NCBI RefSeq assembly: GCF_000002425.4
Contig: NC_037272.1
Location: 2,164,008 to 2,228,007 of the forward strand
Origin: Physcomitrium patens
Lineage: Eukaryota > Streptophyta > Bryopsida > Funariales > Funariaceae
DNA: 64,000 nt
Direction of reading: 5' to 3'
A program made the position numbers and the translations under genes. Shown in pieces: positions 22,092 to 32,092 of the stretch; within the stretch, counting starts at the first letter, position 1, and each line of letters starts with the position of its first letter. The notes beneath the pieces were generated by a model. The model had not been told where the DNA came from, searched no databases, and worked only from the letters and a program-made list of their open reading frames with translations.

Positions 22092-24868
22092 CTAGTATAT
22101 GAAAGCTTCGTCCTCACCAAATTCAGGATAGCCACAACTGTCGCCGACTCCAAGGTAGAGCCCAGCGTCAACAACTCCAGTGTAGAATGCATTCTCATCA
22201 GCGTCAGGATAGAGGTTGTTCTCATTAAATCCAGGATAAAATGCCTCTGCTTCAGAGCACGAATTACGTACGTATCCATCTGCATAGTCGGAGTAGAAAC
22301 TGTGAGCATCGCCCTGGGATGCATGAGTATTTCCCTGAAATCCCTTTGCATCCGCTTCGGGCCTATCTTCCGGAGGTACATAGTTAATCAAGCACACAGA
22401 CCTAGGGTTGTCTGTGCGAGGGCGGGTGGCAGAGTAATACCCCAGAATCTGCTGGGTCTCCCCCATGAACTCAACAAGAAACCCACTCTTATGGGTCACT
22501 AGATCCACACCTAGACCCGACGTAGCGCCGACGCCCTGGACCCACAGGTATTTCAAATGTCGCCAGCTGTTTAAGATTGAAGATGCAAGTTGCAGCTCAG
22601 TGAAGGGACAGCAACGAAGCTCCAGCCTTTCAAGCTGCCGACAACCTTCAGCCATAAGACGCAGCCCTTTGTCAGTTTCGCCAGAGCAGCCCAAGAGGAC
22701 CCACTTTAGCTTAGTGCCGAATTGCCCTATGTATCCTACGCCTTTGTCCGACAAACCGCCTTGCCGCAAGTACACTGAGAACCGTGTCAGGATTGGGCAG
22801 CCTTGGAGGAGCAAGCGGACGCCCTCGTCAAGCGGCAAGTCCTTCACGTCGTTCCGAACCTGTTAGAGCAAGAAATTCCACATGAGAACTAACGATAATA
22901 GTACAAAACGGTAGAACGCATGATACGAAGGGATTGAGATTAGAATAATATAAAATCACTTGGATTTCAAACAGAAACCGCTCTCATTCAACACTGCAGT
23001 AGTAAATCGTAGATGATTGAACATGAATAAAGAAGGGTGGACAATACCTCAAGCAACACAATGCGGAAGTCGGTGAGTTTCGGAAGGCATCGTCCAACTG
23101 CTGCAAGTGCTTCATTGTTAACGTCAGAAAGGTACATGACTAAGAAGTCGAGCTCTCGACACCCTTCGCAGATGGCAATCATCCCCTTCTGTGTAATATA
23201 GTCTGTCATGTACTCTGAAGTGTCTTGATCAACTCTGATCCTCTTCAATTGCTTACAAGTCTCGCCAATCACCTGCATTCCCCTGTCCCCTACCGCACTT
23301 CGCAGCTGCTCATCACACCACGTGCATTCAACATCAGAGTCATGCTTAAAGAATACGCTCAAAATCTCATTGAGTTCACAACATTGAATTCTCCCCCAAA
23401 GTTTACAGTATCAATACACTTTAGGAAGCTATGGAATGCATGAATTATAGTATGCACCTCAAGCTCTTCAAGAGAAGAGCAATGCCTCAAGAGCTCGATC
23501 TGGATTTCAGCGTTCAACGTGGCAAACTTGAGGTCAAGAACCTTGACCTTTGATAAGCGCAGAGCGAACGAGGACGCCAGTTCCTTTGGGTCTTCCGGGC
23601 TTGAACAATAGCAGCCAAGACCAAGCTCAACCACAGGCACATTGCTGTTATCCAGGATTTTAAAAAAACTGCCCAGCTCCATGTCGCTGACCTTGAGGGA
23701 AGAGATGCACTTCAGCGAGCGCCCTACCACTGGCAGCACCTCCTTTATGTTCTCCTCCTCCAATCCTGCAGAGGCTATGTTCAAACTCTCCAATCTGCCG
23801 TCACTATTTTCTAGCAACTCCAACCACGGCCCACCGGTGTCTTCTATATCATCACTTTCTTCTATGTCAAGCACTCGCAAGGTTCTGAGGGATACAAACA
23901 ACCAGATTTACGCACCGATGTGACTATGATCGTTGAATTTAAGAATGCAAGCCTCACATTCGAACACGGACAACTGATGACATGTTCACAACAAATTGAC
24001 CGCATCTAAAAATATGTGTGTAATAAATGATTGAAGATAGCGAGCTTTCAACTCATGTGAGACGACAGGACCATATACGAAGATCCGCCGCGGCATACCT
24101 GCAGGACCGTGTGATGTGCTCAAGACCCCCGGTGCTGAACCCACAACACTTGTGCAGCTTTAATTTCTGCCATTGTCACAATCAATAGACACTCAATAAA
24201 CAAATAGATAAAATTACTCGCTTGTGTCCTCACAATTTGCTTCATTTCGAGAAAAAGAACGAACTTTACTGTTCTCACGCAGGCTCTAAGTATCATTTTG
24301 TAACTATGTAGTCGACAGTTTTCCAGGCCAGAGCCCTAGTACATTTGCATATTTTCGAAGCGCCAGCCGAGGGGTCAGTCAATACCTGCAGTTTGGGGCA
24401 TCTCGAGGCGAGAATTCTCAAATCATTGTCCGTGACGTCCATGCGACGCATGGAAAGCCCCAGGAGTTCGGGGTAGGCACGAGACATCTCCCCAATCCAT
24501 GGACCTGCGTGACCGCCCCAGCGCTCGACCAGAAGGCCGAATTCATACGCTCTTGGCTTTCCCTTAATTTTGATTTTCTGCAAGCTTTTGAACCGTCTCG
24601 AAACGTCGGATGGTGCAATGGAGTAACAGTTGGAGATGTAGATATTCTTCCTCGTCATGCCGTCCATTTTCTGCCACAGCTTGCACACCTGGGACATTGC
24701 GTTGCGGTCGCCCCTAGCCTCTACCCGATTAAATATCGACTCAATAATTGGCTCCGGCAGCAGATTGAATTTACATTCCGTACTAGGCGTGGATTCATTC
24801 GCCAGTCTATTCTTCCCCTTCTTGTTGCTTAACTGCGGAGAATCTCCCCAGGATGCCACCTCAGACAT
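22092..24868 (-). CDS. COI1-like: COI1-like F-box/LRR protein (jasmonate-type receptor)
   Basis: COI1 is the F-box subunit of an SCF ubiquitin ligase that binds oxylipin hormones together with JAZ repressors. I join five exons with GT-AG borders and consistent phase: 24868-24386, 24166-24099, 23884-23458, 23305-23048 and 22859-22092, giving 667 aa (Arabidopsis COI1 has 592). The ATG at 24868 precedes MSEVASWGD; an in-frame GTG upstream is not used. The F-box spans about residues 33-75 (FNLLPEPIIESIFNRV). LRR blocks follow, with family hallmarks GKPRA (103-107), LKLHKCCGFST, QLKRIR, YLSDVNNEAL, DFRIVLLE, LPLDEGVRLLL, YLRQGGLSDKGVGYIGQ and YLWVQG. By alignment recalled from memory, ligand or degron residues R106, F110, L112, R350, Y384, R407, Y442, L467, R494 and W518 are conserved. 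V382 replaces Ala384 and E109 replaces Met88 (Arabidopsis numbering). Residues about 579-667 form an extra Tyr/Asp/Glu-rich tail. Confidence 0.88.
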
Positions 24869-27310
24869 GGCTGAATTCTCCGCTGTGCCGACCCAACTGT
24901 GAGAGAAATCTAGTTTCACCCGGTGAATGAAGCCCACAACAATCTAAAAGCTGCCCTCAATCGTATGCCTTTCCTTCTGCGCCCTTGCTAAATTAAAAAT
25001 CAAAAACCCAAACACCGACCAAAACTAGTCAATTCTCGACGACTGGTTGGAGATGCAGCACTTCCAATACTGCTTACACGTAAAATTCGCAGGTTCCCAG
25101 CTGTCCAATGGGACCTGCTATACACAAATTGAGGCGAGTGTAAGTGATCGACAATCACATGGCATCAAAAGACTAGCAATTTAAGGTCTTGAAATACTGA
25201 CCAAGCAAAAGTTCGGCAGAGAACGTAGAAGTCTATGAGGTTGCAGCCACCCTCCATTCATGGAAAAACGACCTAATTTAACTGCAGTCTGAATCATAAG
25301 AAGAAGGATTTACTTGACACGAAGAAACACTTGGTATCGTTTACTAGCCAATTGAATGAAAATCGACAAGGACTACTGCTGTTCGTAATCTCAAATACGA
25401 GAGTCGGGGATTTACGGTTATAATTCTAGGTCTGACTCAAGTGGGAGAGACATTCTTGCAATTCTACGCTGTCACAAGACAATCGGTATCCTTGTTAAAC
25501 ACGCTCCGTCCTATGAACGAAACGAGAACTTGCTTCCATCTAGCAAATGCAGTAGAAGGGAACTTGGTGACGCACAGACCATAGAATCATGGCTTTCCCT
25601 CTCGCTCCCCTCTCGACGTCTCTCAAACCTCCAACTAATTTCCTCTCCCCCCGGAAAATATCTCTCACGATAGAACCAGCCTGCCTGCTTCCAATTCGAC
25701 TCACAAATTTATCCTCAAGAAATGACTTAGTACAGTCACAAACTGCGGCTATGGCGTCCTCACCAGGTGGGAAGGATCGAAGCGAAACGAAACGAAACGA
25801 AACGAAACGCAGCTGATCAAGGACGCTTTCACTGTCGCTCCATCGCAAACACCAGGTCAAAGGATCCCCGAGCACCGCAACTCACAGAACGACGCTGCGA
25901 TTCAAACCTTGAGTCCATTGAATGCGGCTCCATGTTCGATGTACAGAGCGGCCAGGAGACACAACTGGGACAGATACGATGAGAATACGACTCAGGACAC
26001 AGGAAACCAAGCATCACCACAATTTGTACAAGACGATGATCACCTCTGTACCGGACCATAATCCCTGCACCCTCTGCACCCCAACTCGTGACCACCGAAG
26101 AAAAAGATACGGAGACAACAAAACCCGGGACAGGAAGGCACAGAAGTGAACATGAAAAATAAAATAAGATAAACACACACAAACACACACTCCGAAGCTC
26201 AACTCTCAAACCAAAACTTCTCTCAACAGCAGAAACTTGACGCACCAGGGCAATCCTCGAAATAAAGGCACAATGAGGGGCTGCAAACAAGGCATCAGCA
26301 TCTGCGACCAGCTATCATTTGACGACCCACAGCAGAGCTCGCAAGCCGTACCCTGGAACAAGGTTCACGGCCTAGCTAAAGCTACTCTAAGCTCCTACAC
26401 GGAATCTCTACTTTGCTCAAAACCTCACCACACACACTGCCACTACAACAGCGAGACCACTTTCCGCCTACAACACCACCATAGCCACAACCTCTTCATG
26501 ACCAGATAACAACCAGACCACCAATCTAAGCTGCAGCCACCACTTGATGACACAGCTGACACTCTTAATTGCGCTAGTGACCTCGCAGTGCGCAAAAGCG
26601 AGGAAGCAAGAAATCAGGAATCATCCAGAGCCACGATCGAAGGACACCACAGCTAATGCTGCTGCTGCTGCAGGCAGAGGCTCCATTACGCACCAACTCA
26701 CTCAACCACCCAGCCAGGCGAGCTCTTGAGTGGAGATAGAGATCCCTCGCACGGCAATTGAAATGCGCCAGACCTCGAAGAAGTAGCCAAAGCCTTCGCA
26801 GGAATGTGATGTGATCAAGCGCCGGGGTGCGTCTCCCCACTCGCCCATGCAGCAGCCTTGCTCCGCAGTGGCGACGTCGCGGTCGTGCTCATTCAGTTGA
26901 GGCGACGGCAAGCGCCCGCGAGGACACTCCCGCCCTCCTTGCTTTCCCAGCACCGGGCCAGGCCGGGCCGGATCGGGTAGGCCAGGTCGGATTCGGCCGG
27001 GTTGTGCAAGAAATGATTCTGTGGAGGGGGCAGGGGAGGGATGATGTGGACACATCCCGTCACACCGACACACCCGTGCTGGTTGAATGCTCCCCTCCAC
27101 GCCCTCTCCTTTTGCTTTTTCCACTCCTTTTTCTTTTCTTTTCTTTTCATTTTTTTCTTTCTTTCTTTTTTTGCTATCGCCCCACTGGAAGCTTCCCGAA
27201 AGATTTGGAATCTTTGCACTGCCAGAACTGATTTTTGTCCAGCTTTTCTCTCCATCTCCCTCTCTCTGAGAATCCGGTATGCTCGCTGCTTATTTCTCCT
27301 CAATTTTTTT
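24869..27310 (-). promoter_or_regulatory. Long GC-rich upstream region of the COI1-like gene
   Basis: About 2.4 kb of GC-rich DNA lies upstream of the ATG and contains no frame that resembles a known protein on either strand. Many short frames are present on -, so a long leader with upstream ORFs, possibly spliced, is likely. A (GAAAC)n tract sits at 25780-25808. A pyrimidine tract on + (about 27118-27172; GA-rich on the gene's strand) lies near the distal end, where the AT-rich intergenic DNA begins, and may mark the promoter. The transcription start is not determinable. Confidence 0.35.
25780..25808. repeat. (GAAAC)n microsatellite
   Basis: There are about five to six tandem copies of a GAAAC unit within the upstream region of the COI1-like gene. 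Confidence 0.85.
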
Positions 27311-27555
27311 GTCAGTTTATAGTTTTTATTTATTCATTCATTTATTTTGACAAAAATGTTTTTTTTTTTTTTTCTACTGCAGTGAATAAGTGTTTACATT
27401 GAGACCCCAGGTGCATCCGGCGAGGATTGGTTAGTATCCTAGGTATTTTAACATGTGAGCTTTATCTATCCCACTTGGGATCTACAAGGTGCCATTAGAG
27501 TTTATCTCTAGATCATGTGGCAAGTACCTCATTTTTGCACTATGATTGTTTTAAT
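27311..27555. other. Short intergenic stretch
   Basis: This contains a poly(T) run near 27358-27373 and a moderately complex stretch to about 27540. No gene is recognised. A tRNA was considered and not supported. Confidence 0.4.
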
Positions 27556-27559
27556 ATTG

Positions 27560-29330
27560 CCTTTTGTAGAAGGAACTTCTATTTACTTTGTAGAGGCATA
27601 AATGAGCCAAATCAAAATAAATGAGATAAAAAATTAATATAAGCATGTTTAAGAGAGAATTAACAATAGATTAAAACAAGTCTTACCTCAAATTACCAAA
27701 AATTGATACTCACAGAGAATCAGTTGTCAACTTGGATCAAAATCAAACCCTAAGGCATAAAACCATGCACCTACATTGACTTTAGAGTTCTTTTGCAAAT
27801 CAAAGAGTGAAATATAAAAATAGATTGGAAGAGAGATTTTTTAGTATTGGTTTCATGTTATTTGGATTAATATTAAGATTTTGAAGAATTTTCCAAGTTA
27901 GTAATGTACTCAATAGGTTTAGATTTTGAAATATAGAAATATGTTTACAAATTTGAGAATTTCTTGAGTTTTGTAGTATATATATAGGTGAAAATTGGGC
28001 AATTTTTTTTTGTGCTTGTTGTAGATATGTGTGAGAAATTTGAGATCAATTGAGTAGTTACATTGAAGCATATGATGAAGGTTTTTGTAGATAATGGTCT
28101 CAAAAATTTGAAATTTAAGGTTAGTAAGTAATTCCAAGATGTAGCGATATTTGCTAGTTGGATTGAAGAAAAATTTGGTGAAAATAATTAAGACTTGAAT
28201 ATATATACATAATCCAATTTTTGAAGTGATGGAATAGTTTAGTAAAGAGAAATCAATGTTGAAAGATCAACATTGAAGTTAGAGAAGGAGAGTAGCCAAC
28301 AATTGAGAGGTTTTGAAAGCTTTGCTTGTTATTGGTATGTGCAATCTTTTTCAAATTTTTTGTACTTATTATTTACTTAGTTATTGCAAGGTATGCAAAT
28401 TTTGAGTCCAAATTAACGATTCAATTATAAGTTATTGAATATTTAATTCTTTGTAGGCTTGTTAAGATTTGATGAAGATTTAAAAGTTCATTAAAGATTG
28501 ATTAGGATTGATTTAGAATTTAAGGTCTGATTAGAATTTCATAAGAATTTGGTTAGGATTTAGGATTTTATTTAAATTTGATAAGGATTTAATAAAGAAT
28601 TGATTAAAATTTTATTAGCAAGTTATTAGAATTTTATTAAAATTGATTTAAGATTTAGGATTGCATTCGGATTTTATTAGTATTTGACCTAAAATTTGAT
28701 TAAGGATCATTATTATTTTAATTATTATTTTAATTAAATTTTATTTAAAATTTAATTAAAATTCATTAGAATTTTAATTATGATTAAATTAGAATTTAAA
28801 TAGAATTTATTTAAGATTTATTTAATTTTTTAATTTTTTCTATTTTAAAATATTCTTTGTTATTTTTTTTAAAGTTTTTATCTCTTATATTTTTTAAATA
28901 TTATTATTATTTCATTTAATATTTATTTTTATAATTTATAAAAAAAAATTAATTTTTTTTTTACAGATTAATTTATGACTTTTGTGTTTCTTTTGTAACT
29001 TCTTTTAAATTTATTTTCGATTGGTTAAATTTTAATTATAATTAATAATAAATACTCAAATATTATTTAAGATTTTATTAGAGGTCATAGAATTTTTATT
29101 TCATTTTTACTTAGCTTCCATAGCTAGGTGTCCAATGCATTCTTAAGCAAGAATACACATAACTCAACGTATATTGTTGCATATGCTTGCAAAGATTCTC
29201 ATGCTTTCAAAAAGAAGCTAGTTAAAATACTATGAAGTCCCTCCAATGACCATTTGTCAGTTTCTTGAATGCTTCAATTGAATATTGTATTTAGAGATGG
29301 TTCTTGCCTTTCAACAGAAGGCTTCACATT
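27560..29330 (+). repeat. Dispersed repeat family A, copy 1
   Basis: The copy begins near a TTTACTTTGTAGAGGCATAAATGAG block, followed by a CTCACAGAGAATCAGTTGTCAAC block and then a 28.4-28.8 kb section full of GATTAGGATT/GATTTAGGATT-like words. It ends at CTTCCATAGCTAGG...CATTCTTAAGCAAG near 29145. The same landmarks in the same order occur at 30.06-31.4 kb and 52.9-54.4 kb, and inverted at 45.8-47.0 and 61.7-62.5 kb. It has no coding capacity and may be an LTR or the non-coding 3' part of a retrotransposon. Confidence 0.7.
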
Positions 29331-29562
29331 TTTTGTCTAATTCTATTGTATTATGCCTTTTTATTTTTATCAAATTCATTTATAAAATGATTGAAGTTTT
29401 ATTTATTAGTCTAAATATATATATATATATCTATATTATTATTTTTTGAATAATTTATTATACTTATTTGTTAGAATTAAAGATCATACAGAAATTATAA
29501 GTTGTATTTAAGAAGTATTTTTTTTGTATAATTTTTTTACCATTAAATTGATATCTAAAGTA

Positions 29563-29602
<40 letters not shown>

Positions 29603-29880
29603 TTAGAAAAAAAAATTAGAATAAATAAATATCTTATATTTGATAAATTAAACATGTTTTTTTTTGAGATATATTTTGAGATGTATGGGCATTTTCTTTA
29701 GCACGCTCCTATGTATACATATAATAAATTTTTTATTTCTACTAAAACTTTTAAATTAAATTACAATAAAAAATTTACTAAATAAAATTAATATATTTTT
29801 TAAAAAAATAAATGAATCAAATAAAATATACTATAAAATAATTATTTGATTTAATCAATAAAAAATATATATCTATATAT
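29331..29880. other. AT-rich DNA with (AT)n
   Basis: (AT)n runs occur at about 29414-29430 and 29570-29597. Nothing else is recognised. Confidence 0.5.
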
Positions 29881-29889
29881 TAAGATTTT

Positions 29890-30054
29890 TTATGGAGACA
29901 AGAGGTAGCTCTTATTCACCACTATTATAATGTAACACAACTAATAAGTGAAGGAACAAAAAAATATTATATTATAAAAGGTCTTATTTTAAAATATTAT
30001 AAAAAATTATCTTAGAAATATAAATAATATTCAAAGGATAGTAAACAAAAAGTG
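29890..30054 (+). pseudogene. Fragment homologous to the 3' end of the Ty3 integrase relic at 52.7 kb
   Basis: This short stretch matches 52735-52895, including AACACAACTA, AAAAAGATTATATTATA-like and AAATTATCTTA blocks. It likewise sits directly upstream of a family A repeat. On its own it would not be recognisable as coding. Confidence 0.45.
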
Positions 30055-31400
30055 TTAATGTTGGCTTTTTATGAAGTAGGCTTCAACTTACTTTGTAGGA
30101 CTATAAATAAGGCAAAATAAGATAGATTAGAAAAATAAAGAATATAAATATATGTTCAAAGAAGTTAGAAGTTTATTTTAGCAAAAAATACCTCAAGAAA
30201 CCAAAAATTCATACTCAAAGAGAATCAATTATCAACCTAGGTCAAAATTAGATTCCTAAGGACAAAACCATATATCTATGATGACTTCATGGTTCTTTTG
30301 CAAATTACAAAGTAGGATTTGAAAGAAGACTTTATAAGATTTCTTAAAGCATTGGTTTTGAGTAATTTTAGTTTGTAATGACTTTATAAAAGCTTTGCAA
30401 AGTTAAGGTTGTTTTGGATGACTTTGGATTTTGTGAAATAAAATAAGATTTACAACTTCGACAATTTTTTAAGATTTGAACTAGATCTATAAGTGAAATT
30501 TTGTAGGATTGCGAGTATAATTGTGTTGAATATATGTTCTGAATTTGAGCTTAATTGAATGGTTGGATTAAAGGTTTTTGAAGTTCATATGAATTAGGAT
30601 CTAAAAAATTAGATTTTTAGATCTAATAGAATCGTCTAAGATGTGCTACAATCTTTTGATTGGATTAAAATGATTTTTATTGGAATTAATAGTTGACTTG
30701 ACTTCTAATACTTATACAAAATTTGATAGTAAGTTAATAATTTTATAAAGAATTATTGCTACTAAAAGATCAATACTAAGGTTAAAGATAGATGTAAGCC
30801 AACATTTGAATAGATTATGACATATTTCTCTGATTTTATAAGTTTGATTCTCTTCAGATTTGTTGTATTATTATTAACTAAGAAATTGAGATATATAAAA
30901 TATTTTAAGTAAGTTAAATGATTTAATCAATAGATATTGAGGTTCTAAAATTATCTTAGGTTTGATTTGAATTGATTAGATTGTGATTAGAATTTGGTTT
31001 AGAATTTAGAATTTGATTAGGATTGATTCAGGATTTCTTTAGAATTTTTAAATTTATTTTTAAAGGTTCTTGTGGATTTCTTTATAATTCTTATGGATTT
31101 CTTTTAAATTTTTTTGGAGTTTCTTAAGGATTTCTTGAGGATTTCTTTATTATTTCTTTAAAAAATCATTAGGATTTTTGTGTTTTTTTTATAATTTCTA
31201 TAAAACTTTAATTGAACTTGATCAATATTTGATTATATTTTTTAAGATTTAATTGTATTTTATATATGATTCTATTAGAATTATTAGAACTTGTTGTTGC
31301 AATTTTCTTTGACCTTCCACAGCTTCAAGTCTAGTACATTTTCAAGTAAGATTTCATATAATATGACACCACATGGATGGATCTTTGCTTTCATCAAAAA
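30055..31400 (+). repeat. Dispersed repeat family A, copy 2
   Basis: It starts TGTTAATGTTGGC, as copy 3 starts TGTTAATGTTTC, and carries the TTACTTTGTAGGACTATAAAT and ACTCAAAGAGAATCAATTAT landmarks. The GGATTTCTT-rich section follows at 30.95-31.2 kb. It ends near CTTCCACAGCTTCAAG and TTTTCAAGTAAGATTTCAT at about 31.35 kb. It lies about 700 bp downstream of copy 1 in the same orientation. Confidence 0.7.
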
Positions 31401-31980
31401 ATTTCATATTTTGTGGACTTCACAATTTTTTTTATAGTTCATCATATTTTACAATTAATTGGAAAATTCTACAAGGTTCAAGTGGTGATTTTCAATGGTT
31501 GTATGGATAGATCTTTGTTTTCATAAAAAAATTTCATCATTTTTAAAGTTTATAGGATATTCTATAAGATATTTTACAAATGATCAAGGCAGTTTATATT
31601 GTTGGTGATAGCATCAAAGCTACACAAATTGTTGTCAAGGTAATCTTTTGATCTATTATTAAAAAAAAATTGAAGAGATATTACTTCACAATTTGAAATG
31701 TATTATAGAATAGGCCTTCATGTTTATGACTAATAATCATATAAAAAATAATTTTATTATTAAAAAATTAAAAATTAAAACTTCATTCCTAAAAATGACA
31801 AATTGACAAACATTACAAAGATGGAGTGTGGTAATACTACCACAGCTTTTTTCAGCAATGTACATAATTTTTTGAAGATACCAATTTTTTCTTGTATTAT
31901 AACATGGAGAAGAAAGAGTCCATATTGCTATAAGAACTATACAAGAATATACTTGCATATTCAATTTATGAATGAAAGAA

Positions 31981-32092
31981 ACTTTTTAGATATTAAGATG
32001 ATTGAGGTATGTCTTTTTATATATAAACTTTTTAGATATTAAGATGATTGAGGTATGTCTTTTTATATATAAACTTTTTAGATATTAAAATA
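31981..32092. repeat. 46-bp tandem repeat, about 2.4 copies
   Basis: A unit starting ACTTTTTAGATATTAAGATG recurs at 31981, 32027 and 32073 with almost no change. It lies just outside the left arm of the large inverted repeat. Confidence 0.85.

Noticed and set aside
21938..22381. A 147-codon frame on - overlapping the end of the COI1-like gene
   Set aside because: It is an alternative register of exon 5 and its 3' flank; the family-matching register is the one ending at 22092.
24868..24937. A 23-codon N-terminal extension of the COI1-like protein
   Set aside because: The frame there begins with GTG, not ATG, and the extension is unlike the family; the first ATG in frame is at 24868.
26702..27322. 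Overlapping 90-140-codon frames on both strands upstream of the COI1-like gene
   Set aside because: They are low in complexity (Lys/Glu or Phe/Ser runs from the pyrimidine tract) and have no domain; better explained as promoter or leader sequence.
27395..27500. A tRNA-like stretch (GGTTAGTATCC region)
   Set aside because: No cloverleaf could be built: there is no matching acceptor stem, anticodon stem or T-arm consensus.
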